A DNA stretch of 64,000 nt. Source: Verrucosispora sp. NA02020. GTDB lineage: Bacteria; Actinomycetota; Actinomycetes; Mycobacteriales; Micromonosporaceae. Shown here one piece after another: positions 51,543 to 61,091 of this stretch. The translations under genes were made by a program, and so were the position numbers. The stretch covers positions 2,480,001 through 2,544,000 of the forward strand of contig NZ_CP054923.1 in assembly GCF_013364215.1 (NCBI RefSeq), in the 5' to 3' direction. Position 1 is the stretch's first letter; the number at the start of each line of letters is the position of its first letter. The notes below the pieces were generated by a model. It made no database searches and was not told the DNA's origin. It was given only the letters and a program-made list of their open reading frames with translations.

Positions 51543-52469
51543 ATGCGCGTGATCTTCGCCGGTACGCCGGCCGTCGCCGTCCCCGCCCTCGCCGCCGTGG
51601 CCGCCTCGCGGCACGAGCTGGTGGCCGTCGTCACCCGGCCGGACGCCCCGGCCGGACGCGGTCGTGGCCTGCAACGCTCACCGGTCGGCGCCTGGGCCGA
51701 CGAGCACGGCGTCGAGGTGCTGACCCCGGCCCGTCCCCGGGAGCCGGAGTTCCTGGAGCGGCTGCGCGAGCTGGCACCGGACTGCGTGCCGGTGGTCGCC
51801 TACGGCGCGCTGGTGCCCCCGGTGGCGCTGGAGATCCCCCGGCACGGCTGGGTGAACCTGCACTTCTCGCTGCTGCCGGCCTGGCGGGGTGCCGCACCCG
51901 TGCAGCACGCCGTGCTGCACGGCGACGAGCTGACCGGGGCCAGCGTCTTCCAGTTGGAGGAGGGGCTGGACACCGGGCCGGTGTACGGCACCCTGACCGA
52001 CGAGATCCGACCCGCCGACACCTCCGGCGACCTGCTGGAGCGGCTGGCCGACAGCGGTTCAGGGCTGTTGGTGGCGGTGCTGGACGCGCTGGAGGACGGC
52101 ACCGCCCGCGCCGAACCGCAGCCCGCCGACGGGGTCTCGCTGGCCCCGAAGCTGACCGTCGAGGATGCCCGGGTGCGCTGGGCCGACCCGGCGTTCGCGG
52201 TGGACCGCCGGATCCGCGCCTGCACCCCGGCGCCCGGCCCGTGGACGACCTTCCGGGACGAGCGGGTGAAGCTCGGCCCGGTCACCCCGGCACCCGACGG
52301 CCCCGATCTCAAGCCCGGTGAGCTGCTGGTGGAGAAGGCGCGGGTGCTGGCCGGCACGGCCACCGTCCCGGTCCGCCTCGGCGAGGTGCGGGCGGCGGGC
52401 AAGCGGGTCATGCCGGCGACCGACTGGGCACGCGGTGTCCGGGTCGCCACCGGGGAGGAGTTCGCGTGA
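51543..52469 (+). CDS. fmt: Methionyl-tRNA formyltransferase
   Basis: Fmt formylates initiator Met-tRNA with 10-formyltetrahydrofolate. The 308-residue protein begins [18 protein letters not shown] and has the catalytic region [19 protein letters not shown] with the Asn/His pair. EGLDTGPVY with the conserved Asp follows, then the C-terminal beta-barrel (VRIGEV-like sequence). The gene overlaps rsmB by GTGA. The def-fmt pairing is conserved in most bacteria. Confidence 0.96.
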   Translation: MRVIFAGTPAVAVPALAAVAASRHELVAVVTRPDAPAGRGRGLQRSPVGAWADEHGVEVLTPARPREPEFLERLRELAPDCVPVVAYGALVPPVALEIPRHGWVNLHFSLLPAWRGAAPVQHAVLHGDELTGASVFQLEEGLDTGPVYGTLTDEIRPADTSGDLLERLADSGSGLLVAVLDALEDGTARAEPQPADGVSLAPKLTVEDARVRWADPAFAVDRRIRACTPAPGPWTTFRDERVKLGPVTPAPDGPDLKPGELLVEKARVLAGTATVPVRLGEVRAAGKRVMPATDWARGVRVATGEEFA

Positions 52470-53881
52470 GGGAGACCACCGCTCGTCGAGGGCCCGAGCG
52501 CCGTGGCCCCCGGAGCGGGCGCAACGCCGCGGACCGGCCACGTCACGCCGCGTACGAGGCGGTCGCGGCGGTGCACCGGGACGACGCGTACGCCAACCTG
52601 GTGCTGCCGGCGATCCTGCGCGACGAGGGACTGATCGGCCGGGACGCCGCCTTCGCCACCGAGCTGACCTACGGCACGCTGCGCCACGTCGGCACGCTCG
52701 ACGCGATCCTCACCGCCGCCGCCGGTCGGGACGTGCAGCGGATCGATCCGCCGGTCCGTGACGCGTTGCGGATCGGCGCGTACCAACTCCTGCACACCCG
52801 GGTGCCCGCCCACGCGGCGGTGTCGTCCACCGTCGACCTGGTGCGGGTGGTGGGCCCGGGGGCCACCGGCTTCGCCAACGCGGTGCTGCGCGAGGTCGCC
52901 GAGCGCGACAACGAGGCATGGGTGGCCCGGCTGGCACCGCCGCTGGAGACCGACCCGATCGGTCACCTCGCCCTCGCCTACAGCCATCCACAGTGGATCG
53001 TCCGGGCGTTCTCCGAGGCGCTCGGCGGGGACCTCGGCGAGACCACCCGACTGCTGATCGAGGACAACGAGCGCCCGCCGGTGCACCTGTGCGCGCGGCC
53101 GGGCCGGGCCGACCCGGTCGAACTCGCCGACGAGGTGCGTGGCGCTCCGGGCGCCTTCTCGCCGTACGCGGTCTATCTCGGCGGCGGTGCCCCCGGCGAC
53201 CTGGCGGCGGTGGTCGACGGCCGGGCGCACGTGCAGGACGAGGGGTCCCAGTTGGTGGCCGACGCCCTCGCCGCCGCGCCGCTGGACGGGCCGGACGGCC
53301 GCTGGCTCGACCTCTGCGCCGGTCCCGGCGGCAAGTCGGGGCTGCTCGGCGCGATCGCCGCGCAGCGGGACGCGCGGTTGACCGCGGTGGAGGTGGCCGA
53401 GCACCGGGCCCGACTGGTCGAGAACGCGACCCGGGGGCTGCCGGTGACCGTGCTGCACACCGACGGCCGGCTGGTCGGCGGCGAGCCGAAGCTGCCGGAG
53501 GAACACTTCGACCGGGTGCTGGTCGACGCGCCCTGCACCGGCCTGGGCTCGCTGCGTCGCCGGCCGGAGTCGCGCTGGCGGCGCCAGCCCTCGGACCTGC
53601 CCGCCCTGACCCGGTTGCAGCGTGAGCTGCTCACCGCCGGGCTGCGGGCGGTACGCCCCGGCGGGGTGGTGGCGTACGTGACCTGCTCGCCGCACGTGGT
53701 GGAGACGCACGTGACGGTCACCGAGGCGGCCCGCCGCTGCGGCGCACCGGTGGACTTCGTGGACGCCCGGCCGTTGCTGCCGGCCGGCATGCCCGGGCTC
53801 GGCGACGGGCCGACCGTGCAGTTGTGGCCGCACCGGCACGGCACCGACGCGATGTTCCTGGCTCTGCTGCGCCGCACCTGA
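52466..53881 (+). CDS. rsmB: 16S rRNA m5C967 methyltransferase RsmB
   Basis: RsmB methylates C967 of 16S rRNA. The 471-residue protein has the N-terminal NusB-like RNA-binding domain ([20 protein letters not shown] and [15 protein letters not shown]). The SAM-dependent domain follows with [36 protein letters not shown], and [13 protein letters not shown] bearing the catalytic Cys. The protein starts with an Arg-rich tail. GTG 52466 overlaps fmt. The gene converges on the lipoprotein pair downstream. Confidence 0.94.
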   Translation: MRETTARRGPERRGPRSGRNAADRPRHAAYEAVAAVHRDDAYANLVLPAILRDEGLIGRDAAFATELTYGTLRHVGTLDAILTAAAGRDVQRIDPPVRDALRIGAYQLLHTRVPAHAAVSSTVDLVRVVGPGATGFANAVLREVAERDNEAWVARLAPPLETDPIGHLALAYSHPQWIVRAFSEALGGDLGETTRLLIEDNERPPVHLCARPGRADPVELADEVRGAPGAFSPYAVYLGGGAPGDLAAVVDGRAHVQDEGSQLVADALAAAPLDGPDGRWLDLCAGPGGKSGLLGAIAAQRDARLTAVEVAEHRARLVENATRGLPVTVLHTDGRLVGGEPKLPEEHFDRVLVDAPCTGLGSLRRRPESRWRRQPSDLPALTRLQRELLTAGLRAVRPGGVVAYVTCSPHVVETHVTVTEAARRCGAPVDFVDARPLLPAGMPGLGDGPTVQLWPHRHGTDAMFLALLRRT

Positions 53882-53919
53882 GCCTCGCCGCACCGCGTTG
53901 CCGGGCATGGGCGAAGCGC

Positions 53920-53956
53920 CCCGGGCCCGCCGGTCAGGTGATCGGCAGGGCCCGGG
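53920..53956. terminator. Inverted repeat between rsmB and the convergent lipoprotein gene
   Basis: CCCGGGCCC (53920-53928) and GGGCCCGGG (53948-53956) form a 9-bp stem with a 19-base loop. The right arm lies in the last codons of the minus-strand gene. It probably stops transcription from both sides. Confidence 0.5.
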
Positions 53957-54818
53957 TGCCGCCGCCCTTGAGTGACCGGGTCAGGGTGCGCTCGTGCAGC
54001 CACAGGAAGCACTGCACCCCACGGTCGCCGCTGCGCCAGTCCGGCTCGGAGGGGTGGTAATAGATCGTGCCGACGCGGTATTGCAGGTTGCCGTCGTCGG
54101 GTACGCCGGCGTACTTCGCGATCAGACTGCGGCAGGCGCGGTGCGCCCGCGCGCTGTCCTTGAGGAACGCCGAGTAGCTGGTGGCCGGGGCCTTCCACAC
54201 CCCGACGAACTCGGCCCGGTGCCGGGCGCTGCACTTCACGGCCACCATCTCGGTGACGTCGTCACCCTTGGTCTCGGCCTCGAAGCAGCCGTGCCGCAAC
54301 GGCGACGACCCCTCCAGCGTGCCCGCCAGGCTGGCGGTGCGGCGGACCGGGTTGGGGGTGTCCAGCCCGCGCATCTCGTGGGCGTCGCAGCGGAACCAGC
54401 GGGCCCCGCCGGTCCAGGCCCGGGGCGACGGGAAGACGACGGTCAGCCCGATCCGGGCGGTCCGCCAGTCGCCGCCCAGCACGCCCCGGACGGCCCGGTC
54501 GCACTCGCCGTACGCGGTGCGCATCGCCCGGCTGCCGGCCTCGGGCGGAGCCGTCCCGCCCGCCCCGGTCAGCCGCCCGACGTGCAGCGTCTCGGCCCGG
54601 TGCGGCTGCGCGCAGTCCACCGGCGCGTACCCGCCGAGGTATCCGACGTCCTGCGGTTGGGTGTGGCAGGTCTGCGCCGCCGGGGTGAACACCTCCGGCG
54701 CGGCCATCACCGGCCAGTCGTCGACCAGGTCACCGTCGATGCCGGCCGGTCTGGTGCTGCACGCGGCCAGCGCCAGCGTCACCGCGCCCAGCGCGACCCC
54801 GATCCACCACCGTCGCAT
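53934..54818 (-). CDS. Septum-formation-domain lipoprotein, copy A
   Basis: The 294-residue protein has a lipoprotein signal peptide, MRRWWIGVALGAVTLALAAC, with the lipobox Cys at residue 20. The rest is two tandem Cys-containing domains like the septum formation family (PF13845 type): [38 protein letters not shown], and a final CFLWLHERTLTRSLKG. The ATG at 54818 has AGGAGG upstream. It is a close relative of the next gene, from which it is separated by 78 bases. Function in envelope or septum biology is inferred from the family name only. Confidence 0.8.
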   Translation of the reverse strand: MRRWWIGVALGAVTLALAACSTRPAGIDGDLVDDWPVMAAPEVFTPAAQTCHTQPQDVGYLGGYAPVDCAQPHRAETLHVGRLTGAGGTAPPEAGSRAMRTAYGECDRAVRGVLGGDWRTARIGLTVVFPSPRAWTGGARWFRCDAHEMRGLDTPNPVRRTASLAGTLEGSSPLRHGCFEAETKGDDVTEMVAVKCSARHRAEFVGVWKAPATSYSAFLKDSARAHRACRSLIAKYAGVPDDGNLQYRVGTIYYHPSEPDWRSGDRGVQCFLWLHERTLTRSLKGGGTRALPIT

Positions 54819-54896
54819 CCCCCGTCGACCTCCTGCCGCGCGTGGCCGTGACCGCGGACACGGCACGCCACGGTGCGGCAGCATACGGCACCGTGG

Positions 54897-55784
54897 TCAG
54901 GTGACGGGTAGTCCCTGCGGGCCGACACCGCGCATGGAGCCGGTCAGCTTGCGGTCGTCGCTCCACAGGAAACACCGCACTCCCCGGTCGCCCTCCTCCC
55001 ACTCGCGCTGCGACGGCGGATAGAAGATCGAGCCGGCACGGTACGGCAGGTCGGCGTTGTTCGGTACGTCGGCGAAGGAGGCGATCAGCTCCATGCACCG
55101 CTGGTGCGCCCGGGCGGAGGAGTCGACGAACTCCTTCCAGCTCATGTCCCGCTCGACGTAGACCCCGACGAATTCGGCGCGGTGCGGTTCGGTGCAGAGC
55201 ACCGGTGCCATGTAGTTGAGGTTGTCGCCGATCAGCTTCGGGTCGAAACAGCGGTGCACCAGCGGCGAGTCGCCGATGAGGGCACCGCGCAGGCTGCCGG
55301 TGCGGTTGACCGGGCGGGTGTTGTCGATGCTGTCGGTCTCGCTCAGGTCGCAGCGGAACCACCGGGCGCCGCCGTTCCAGGCGGAGACCGAGGGCAGCGC
55401 GATGTTCATCGTCAGTCGTGCGGTGTGCCAGTCGCCGCCGAGCACCAGGCGGGCCCGCTGGTCGCACTCGGCCCGCGCGGTCCGCAGCGCCGCCGAGCCC
55501 GGTTCCGGTCGCCGTCCCCGCGCGTCCGACCCGGTGAACGTGCCCACGTGGACCGCCTCGGCGAGGTGGTTGCGGGCGCAGTCCACCGTCTCGTATGTGC
55601 CCGCCTGCACGATCGGGGTGATCCGGGGCAGGCAGGCACCGGTGGCCGGGACGAACATCGTCGGCGCCCGCAGGGCGGGCCAACCGTTGGTGATGTCGCC
55701 GTCCGTCCCGCCCGGCCGTACGCAGCCACTGAGCACCATCGCCGCCGCGCCGGCCAGCGCCAGCGTCGCGAGCCACCGTCGCAT
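54897..55784 (-). CDS. Septum-formation-domain lipoprotein, copy B
   Basis: The 295-residue protein has signal peptide [20 protein letters not shown] followed by the lipobox Cys. It shares with copy A the spacing of cysteines and motifs such as [37 protein letters not shown] and [14 protein letters not shown]. The two probably arose by tandem duplication followed by clear divergence, unlike the metK pair. Its start lies at 55784; an earlier in-frame start would add 56 non-conserved residues. Confidence 0.8.
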   Translation of the reverse strand: MRRWLATLALAGAAAMVLSGCVRPGGTDGDITNGWPALRAPTMFVPATGACLPRITPIVQAGTYETVDCARNHLAEAVHVGTFTGSDARGRRPEPGSAALRTARAECDQRARLVLGGDWHTARLTMNIALPSVSAWNGGARWFRCDLSETDSIDNTRPVNRTGSLRGALIGDSPLVHRCFDPKLIGDNLNYMAPVLCTEPHRAEFVGVYVERDMSWKEFVDSSARAHQRCMELIASFADVPNNADLPYRAGSIFYPPSQREWEEGDRGVRCFLWSDDRKLTGSMRGVGPQGLPVT

Positions 55785-56018
55785 CGTCCGCCCTTTCCGG
55801 GAACCGTCGCCCGGCTGTCGGCTCCCGTGCCCACCGGCCTGCACGTTACCGTCACCGTCCCCGATGGAGTGTTGCCGCGATTCGGACCATTGGCCAGTCA
55901 AGTCCCCGCTTCGTCCGGTTCCACTGGTCCGAAGGGGGTCATTCTGCACCAATGGTCACGCCCGAGTCACCGGGCGTCCCCGTTGGTGGCGTGCTGCCGC
56001 GACCGTCGGGCGCGTTCG

Positions 56019-56024
56019 TACACT
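56019..56024 (+). promoter_or_regulatory. -10 element of a leaderless rpe mRNA
   Basis: TACACT lies six bases before GTG 56031, which has no Shine-Dalgarno sequence. This places the transcription start at the start codon. Confidence 0.6.
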
Positions 56025-56030
56025 GGCCCA

Positions 56031-56711
56031 GTGACCGTACCGCCGCCGATCGTCGCGCCCAGTATCCTCGCCGCCGATTTCGCCCGTCTCGCCGAAGAGG
56101 TCCGTGCCGTCGAGGACGCCGCGGACTGGCTGCACGTCGACGTGATGGACAACCACTTCGTGCCCAACCTGACCATCGGGCTGCCCGTCGTGCAGAGCCT
56201 GCGGGCCGCCACCCGGCTGCCCTTCGACGTGCACCTGATGATCGAGGACCCGCAGCGCTGGGCACCCGGCTACGCCGACGCCGGCGCGTACAACGTGACC
56301 TTCCACGCCGAGGCGTGTGACGACCCGGCGGCCCTGGCCAAGGACCTGCGGGCAGCCGGCGCCAAGGCCGGCCTGGCGATCGACCGGGACACCCCGATCG
56401 AGCCGTACCTGGACCTGCTGCCGAGCTTCGACACGCTGCTGGTGATGACCATCAAGGCCGGCTTCGGCGGGCAGCGGTTCATGCCGCAGTTGCTGGAGAA
56501 GGTCCGCCTCGCCCGGCGGCACGTGGACGCCGGCCATCTCGAACTGCGGATCGAGGTGGACGGGGGGATCGCCGCCGACACCATCGAGCAGGCCGCGGCA
56601 GCCGGTGCCGACGCCTTCGTCGCCGGCACTGCGGTCTACGGCGCGGACGACCCGGCCGAGGCCGTACGCCGACTGCGTGCGCTGGCGGAGCGCGCGGCGC
56701 CCGGAGCCTGA
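56031..56711 (+). CDS. rpe: Ribulose-phosphate 3-epimerase
   Basis: Rpe interconverts ribulose 5-phosphate and xylulose 5-phosphate. The 226-residue TIM-barrel protein shows [20 protein letters not shown], the metal ligands in [35 protein letters not shown] and RIEVDGGI with the second catalytic Asp. Ribulose 5-phosphate is also a substrate of RibBA in the downstream rib operon. The GTG start is probably leaderless. Confidence 0.95.
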   Translation: MTVPPPIVAPSILAADFARLAEEVRAVEDAADWLHVDVMDNHFVPNLTIGLPVVQSLRAATRLPFDVHLMIEDPQRWAPGYADAGAYNVTFHAEACDDPAALAKDLRAAGAKAGLAIDRDTPIEPYLDLLPSFDTLLVMTIKAGFGGQRFMPQLLEKVRLARRHVDAGHLELRIEVDGGIAADTIEQAAAAGADAFVAGTAVYGADDPAEAVRRLRALAERAAPGA

Positions 56712-56712
56712 G

Positions 56713-57693
56713 GTGGAGCCGGCCGGGGAACACAAGGACGTGATCCTGGTCGTCGACGACGACCGGGACATCGCCCGTTTCGTCGAGGTGAACCTGCGAC
56801 TGCACGGCTTCGAGGTGGTGCTCGCCGGGGACGGTCAGGAGGCGCTCGAACTGATCGAGCGGCAGCGGCCGGACCTGGCCGTGGTGGACCTGATGATGCC
56901 CCGGGTGGACGGCCTGGAACTGACCCGGCGGCTGCGCGCCGATCCGATGACCGCCGCGCTGCCGGTGATCATGCTGACCGCCAAGGGGATGACCGTGGAC
57001 AAGGTCCACGGGCTCAGCGCCGGTGCCGACGACTACCTGGTCAAGCCCTTCGACACCGCCGAGCTGGTCGCCCGGGTCAGCTCCACGCTGCGGCGCAACA
57101 AGGAGTTCCGCGAGGTCTCCCCGCTGACCGGGCTGCCCGGCAACAGCCGGATCCGGCGGGAGATCGCCGACCGGATCCGGGTCGGCTCGGACTACGCCGT
57201 CGGCTACATCGACGTCGACCGGTTCAAGAGCGTCAACGACCGGTACGGCTTCTCCCGGGGTGACGGCTTCATCTCGGCGCTGGCCCGCAGCCTGCACCGG
57301 GCGGTGGTCTCGGTCGCGTTGCCCCCGGCCTTCCTCGGGCACGTCGGCGGCGACGACTTCGTCTTCGTCTGCACCCCGGAGCAGGTCCTGCCGCTCACCT
57401 CCCGGGTCTCGGCGGACTTCGAGACGGCCGCCGACGCGCTCTACGACCCGACCGACCGGGAACGCGGCTACGTGGAGCTGAAGGACCGGCGGGGCAACGT
57501 CCGGCGGGCCGCGCTGGTCACGCTCTCCATCGGGGTCTCCGTCTCGGACCGGGACAAACGCCTCACCGACCCCCTGGAGGCGATGACGATCGCCTCGGAG
57601 ATGAAGACCGTGGCCAAGAGCCAACCGGGCTCGTACGTGGCGGTGGACCGCCGTCGGGGTGTCGCCGACCCCGGTCACCGACATGTGAAGTAG
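56713..57693 (+). CDS. Response regulator with GGDEF-like output domain
   Basis: The 326-residue protein has a receiver domain (about residues 10-125) with the phosphoacceptor Asp59 in VVDLMMP and the conserved VKPF near residue 109. A GGDEF-like domain follows (about 135-310). The signature is GGDDF at residues 212-216, where the catalytic Glu of GG(D/E)EF is replaced by Asp, and the upstream IDVDRFKSVNDRYG is intact. It may be a weak cyclase or a c-di-GMP/GTP sensor. No histidine kinase gene adjoins it. GTG 56713 follows rpe after one base, so the two are probably co-translated. Confidence 0.85.
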   Translation: MEPAGEHKDVILVVDDDRDIARFVEVNLRLHGFEVVLAGDGQEALELIERQRPDLAVVDLMMPRVDGLELTRRLRADPMTAALPVIMLTAKGMTVDKVHGLSAGADDYLVKPFDTAELVARVSSTLRRNKEFREVSPLTGLPGNSRIRREIADRIRVGSDYAVGYIDVDRFKSVNDRYGFSRGDGFISALARSLHRAVVSVALPPAFLGHVGGDDFVFVCTPEQVLPLTSRVSADFETAADALYDPTDRERGYVELKDRRGNVRRAALVTLSIGVSVSDRDKRLTDPLEAMTIASEMKTVAKSQPGSYVAVDRRRGVADPGHRHVK

Positions 57694-57754
57694 CTCGCCG
57701 GGGTGGCGCAGAACCCTGCGAAGCGTGTAAGACTTCCCTCAGTACCCACCACGC

Positions 57755-57920
57755 GCTGGCGGGACTCGGTGTAATTCCGAACCGGCGGTGATCCACGGTC
57801 CGACCGTGGTAAGCCCGCGACCCGGGAGCGGTTCGTCCGCCCGGTGGACCTGGTGAGAATCCGGGGCCGACGGTTGGGGGCGGCTGGTCCGCACCCAGAC
57901 AGTCCGGATGGGAGACAGCG
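57755..57920 (+). ncRNA. FMN riboswitch (RFN element)
   Basis: The aptamer shows the conserved RFN blocks in order: GGCGGGACTCGGTGTAATTC, CCGGCGGTGAT, AAGCCCGCGA, GGTGAGAATCCGG, then AGTCCGGATGGGAGA. It lies upstream of ribD and should switch the rib operon off when FMN is plentiful. The 148 bases between the aptamer end and the ribD ATG hold the expression platform; I saw no obvious terminator, so control of translation is possible. It occupies most of the gap 57694-58068. Confidence 0.95.
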
Positions 57921-58068
57921 CGCGGGACGGCACGGGCGTGTGGTTCGCCGGACTCTCGGCGTGCCCACCGTCTGCCGGGGGCGGCTGTGCCGTACCCGGA
58001 TCTGCGCCGCCTGCTCGCGAGTCGATCTTCCTGCCCGCGCGAGCAGAGCGAGAGGGCAGGGCCAGGTG

Positions 58069-59130
58069 ATGGCGAGCGTCTCCGTCGACGAGGCGATGCG
58101 TCGCGCGATCGAGCTCGCGGCGCGCGGACTCGGCACGACCAGTCCGAATCCCGTGGTCGGCTGCGTCCTACTCGACGCCGACGGCGAGGTGGTCGGCGAG
58201 GGCTTCCACGCGTACGCGGGCGGACCGCACGCCGAGATCGTCGCGCTGGCCCAGGCCGGGCGGCGCGCCAAGGGCGGCACCGCAGTCGTCACCCTGGAAC
58301 CCTGCGACCACACCGGCCGCACCGGCCCCTGTAGCGCCGCCCTGGTCCAGGCCGGGGTCGCCCGCGTGGTGATCGCCGTACCGGACCCGAACCCGGTCGC
58401 CACCGGCGGCGCGGCGACCTTGCGGGCCGCCGGGGTCCGGGTCGACCTGGGGGTACGCGGCACCGAGGCGGAGAGCGGCAACATCGCCTGGCTGACCGCC
58501 ATGCGCCGGGGCCTGCCCTTCGTCATCTGGAAGTACGCCGCGACGCTCGACGGCCGTTCGGCGGCGGCCGACGGCACCAGCATGTGGATCACCTCCGAGG
58601 CGGCCCGGATGGACGTGCACGCGCTGCGGGCCACCGTCGACGCGGTGGTCGTCGGCGTCGGCACCGTGCTCGCCGACGACCCCCGGCTCACCGTCCGCAA
58701 CCTGCGCGACGGCAGCCTCGCCATCCAGCAGCCGCTGCGGGTGGTGGTCGACTCGGCGGGGCGTACCCCGGCCGACGCCGCGGTCCGCGACGGTGCGGCC
58801 CGGACCTGGATCGCCACCGCCGCCGAGGTGGGCACCGGCCCGGACGGCGGCGTGGACCTCTTCGCGCTGATGGCCGCGCTGCACGGGCGCGGGGTACGCG
58901 CCGTGCTGCTGGAGGGCGGCCCGCGCCTGGCCGGGGCGTTCCTCGCCGCCGGCCTGGTCGACCGCGTCGTCGGCTATCTCGCTCCCCGGCTGCTCGGCGC
59001 CGGACCCGCCGCTCTGGTCGACGCGGGTGTGAGCACCATCGCCGAGGCCATCGACCTGGAACTCACCGACGTTACGCAGATCGGTCCCGACCTGCGGATC
59101 ACCGCGCTGCCCCGAAAGAGGGAGGGCTAG
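58069..59130 (+). CDS. ribD: Bifunctional riboflavin deaminase / reductase RibD
   Basis: RibD performs the second and third steps after GTP cyclohydrolase II: deamination of the pyrimidine and reduction of the ribose side chain. The 353-residue protein has the zinc-dependent deaminase domain first (TSPNPVVGCVLLD, PHAEIVAL, EPCDHTGRTGPC). The reductase domain follows (FVIWKYAATLDGRSAAADG, WITS, VLLEGGPRLAGAF). ATG 58069 has GGGCAGGG upstream. It is under the FMN riboswitch and is followed after two bases by ribE. Confidence 0.95.
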   Translation: MASVSVDEAMRRAIELAARGLGTTSPNPVVGCVLLDADGEVVGEGFHAYAGGPHAEIVALAQAGRRAKGGTAVVTLEPCDHTGRTGPCSAALVQAGVARVVIAVPDPNPVATGGAATLRAAGVRVDLGVRGTEAESGNIAWLTAMRRGLPFVIWKYAATLDGRSAAADGTSMWITSEAARMDVHALRATVDAVVVGVGTVLADDPRLTVRNLRDGSLAIQQPLRVVVDSAGRTPADAAVRDGAARTWIATAAEVGTGPDGGVDLFALMAALHGRGVRAVLLEGGPRLAGAFLAAGLVDRVVGYLAPRLLGAGPAALVDAGVSTIAEAIDLELTDVTQIGPDLRITALPRKREG

Positions 59131-59132
59131 GC

Positions 59133-59750
59133 ATGTTCACCGGCATCGTCGAGGAACTGGGCGAGGTCGTCGGGATCACCCCGACGGCACAGGATTCGGC
59201 CACGGTCGCCGTACGCGGCCCACTGGTCACCTCCGACGCCCGACACGGCGACTCGATCGCGGTCAACGGCGTCTGCCTGACCGTGGTGGAGGTCGACGGC
59301 GGAGTGTTCACCGCCGACGTGATGGGCGAGACGCTCCGGCGTACGGCGCTGGGCGCGCTGCGCGCCGGCGACCCGGTCAACCTGGAACGCGCCGCCGCAC
59401 TGAACAGCCGCCTCGGCGGTCACCTGGTGCAGGGGCACGTCGACGGGGTGGGCGAGGTGATCTCCCGGGAACCGGCGCCGCGCTGGGAGACGGTCCGGTT
59501 CCGGCTGCCCGCCGCACTCTCCAAGTACGTGGTGGAGAAGGGGTCGATCACCGTGGACGGGGTGTCGTTGACGGTGGCCGAGGTCGGTGACGACTGGTTC
59601 TCCGTGGGCCTGATCCCCACCACGCTCTCGCTGACCACGCTCGGCGGCCGGACCGTCGGCGACCCGGTCAACCTGGAGACCGACGTCCTGGCCAAGTACG
59701 TCGAGCGCCTGCTCACCGCGCGCTCCACCGGAAGCGGAGTGCCGGCATGA
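59133..59750 (+). CDS. ribE: Riboflavin synthase
   Basis: The enzyme dismutates two 6,7-dimethyl-8-ribityllumazines to riboflavin. The 205-residue protein has the expected two tandem lumazine-binding repeats: MFTGIVEELGEV with IAVNGVCLTV, then GHLVQGHVDGVGEV with ITVDGVSLTV. The ATG follows ribD by two bases. It ends at an ATGA that begins the 80-bp insertion described separately. The gene name follows the actinobacterial convention. Confidence 0.95.
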   Translation: MFTGIVEELGEVVGITPTAQDSATVAVRGPLVTSDARHGDSIAVNGVCLTVVEVDGGVFTADVMGETLRRTALGALRAGDPVNLERAAALNSRLGGHLVQGHVDGVGEVISREPAPRWETVRFRLPAALSKYVVEKGSITVDGVSLTVAEVGDDWFSVGLIPTTLSLTTLGGRTVGDPVNLETDVLAKYVERLLTARSTGSGVPA

Positions 59751-59830
59751 GCGAGCGTCAGCGAGCGAATCATCGGTGCAGTAAGGCGCTGCCTCATGGC
59801 GGCACGGAGCGAAGCGGAGTGCCGGCATGA
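59731..59830 (+). repeat. 80-bp inserted unit with a 20-bp direct repeat at the ribE-ribBA junction
   Basis: GAAGCGGAGTGCCGGCATGA occurs at 59731-59750 and again at 59811-59830. The first ATGA is the end of ribE, and the second is the start of ribBA. Without one repeat unit of 80 bp, the two genes would overlap directly as ATGA. The unit encodes a 27-residue frame from the first ATG (59747) to the TGA in the second ATGA, so the stop/start chain is kept. Confidence 0.85.
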
Positions 59831-61086
59831 CCTTCGATCGCATCGAGGACGCGCTGGCGGAGATCGCCGCCGGTCGACCGGTCATCGTCACCGACGACGC
59901 GGACCGGGAGAACGAGGGCGACCTGATCTTCGCCGCCGAGTTGGCCACCCCGGAACTGCTCGCGTTCACCGTGCGGCACACCTCCGGCTTCATCTGCGTA
60001 CCGCTCACCGAGGACGAGTGCGACCGGCTCGACCTGCCGCCCATGCACCACACGAACCAGGACCGGCGGCAGACCGCGTACACGGTGACCGTGGACGCCC
60101 GCGAGGGCGTGAGCACCGGTATCTCCGCCGCCGACCGGGCGCACACCATCCGGCTGCTCGCCGACCCGGCCACCGGCCCGGCCGACCTGGCCCGACCCGG
60201 TCACGTGGTGCCGCTGCGGGCCCGCACCGGCGGGGTGCTGCGTCGGCCGGGGCACACCGAGGCGGCCGTGGACCTGACCCGGTTGGCCGGGCTGCGTCCG
60301 GCCGGCGTGCTCTGCGAACTGGTCAACGACGACGGCACCATGATGCGGTTGCCGGACCTGGAGAAGTTCCGGGCCGAACACTCGCTGACCCTGATCACCA
60401 TCGCCGACCTGATCGCCTACCGACGGCGCACCGAGAAGCAGGTGGAGCTGGTCGCCGACGCGCGGATGCCCACCGAGCACGGGGTGTTCCGGGCGTTGGG
60501 CTACCGCAGCGAGTACGACACGGCCGAGCACGTGGCGCTGGTGATCGGCGACATCGGTGACGGGCGCGACGTGCTGGTGCGGGTGCACTCCGAGTGCCTG
60601 ACCGGCGACGTCTTCGCCTCGGTGCGCTGCGACTGCGGGCCGCAGCTCAACGCCGCGCTGGAGCGGGTGGCCCGGGAGGGGCGGGGCGTGGTCCTCTACG
60701 TCCGAGGCCACGAGGGACGCGGCATCGGCCTGTTGCACAAGCTCCAGGCGTACCAGTTGCAGGACCAGGGCCGGGACACCGTCGACGCGAACCTGGACCT
60801 GGGCCTGCCGGCCGACGCCCGGGACTACGGCACCGGCGCGCAGATCCTCTACGACCTCGGGGTCCGCACGATGCGGCTGCTGACCAACAACCCGGCCAAG
60901 CGGGCCGGGCTGGAAGGCTACGGGCTCACCGTGACCGGCCGTGAGGGCCTGCCGGTGCGCCCGCACCCGGAGAACGTGCGCTACCTGCGCACCAAGCGGG
61001 ACCGGATGGGGCACCTGCTCGACCTGGACGAGGTGTCGGAGGCCCCGATGGGCCGTCCGGTCGCCGGCAAAGAGATCGGAGCGTAG
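59827..61086 (+). CDS. ribBA: Bifunctional 3,4-dihydroxy-2-butanone-4-phosphate synthase / GTP cyclohydrolase II
   Basis: RibBA makes both precursors of lumazine. The 419-residue protein has the DHBP synthase domain ([28 protein letters not shown], acidic and His ligands through GRPGH-like sequence). The GTP cyclohydrolase II domain follows ([20 protein letters not shown] with zinc cysteines, and [20 protein letters not shown]). Both domains look complete. The ATG overlaps the last codon of the short inserted frame. ribH follows after five bases. Confidence 0.96.
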   Translation: MTFDRIEDALAEIAAGRPVIVTDDADRENEGDLIFAAELATPELLAFTVRHTSGFICVPLTEDECDRLDLPPMHHTNQDRRQTAYTVTVDAREGVSTGISAADRAHTIRLLADPATGPADLARPGHVVPLRARTGGVLRRPGHTEAAVDLTRLAGLRPAGVLCELVNDDGTMMRLPDLEKFRAEHSLTLITIADLIAYRRRTEKQVELVADARMPTEHGVFRALGYRSEYDTAEHVALVIGDIGDGRDVLVRVHSECLTGDVFASVRCDCGPQLNAALERVAREGRGVVLYVRGHEGRGIGLLHKLQAYQLQDQGRDTVDANLDLGLPADARDYGTGAQILYDLGVRTMRLLTNNPAKRAGLEGYGLTVTGREGLPVRPHPENVRYLRTKRDRMGHLLDLDEVSEAPMGRPVAGKEIGA

Positions 61087-61091
61087 GCGAG

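Noticed and set aside
59747..59830. 27-residue frame between ribE and ribBA as a real gene
   Set aside because: It is the content of a duplicated 80-bp unit with no other sign of selection. It was kept only as a repeat finding.
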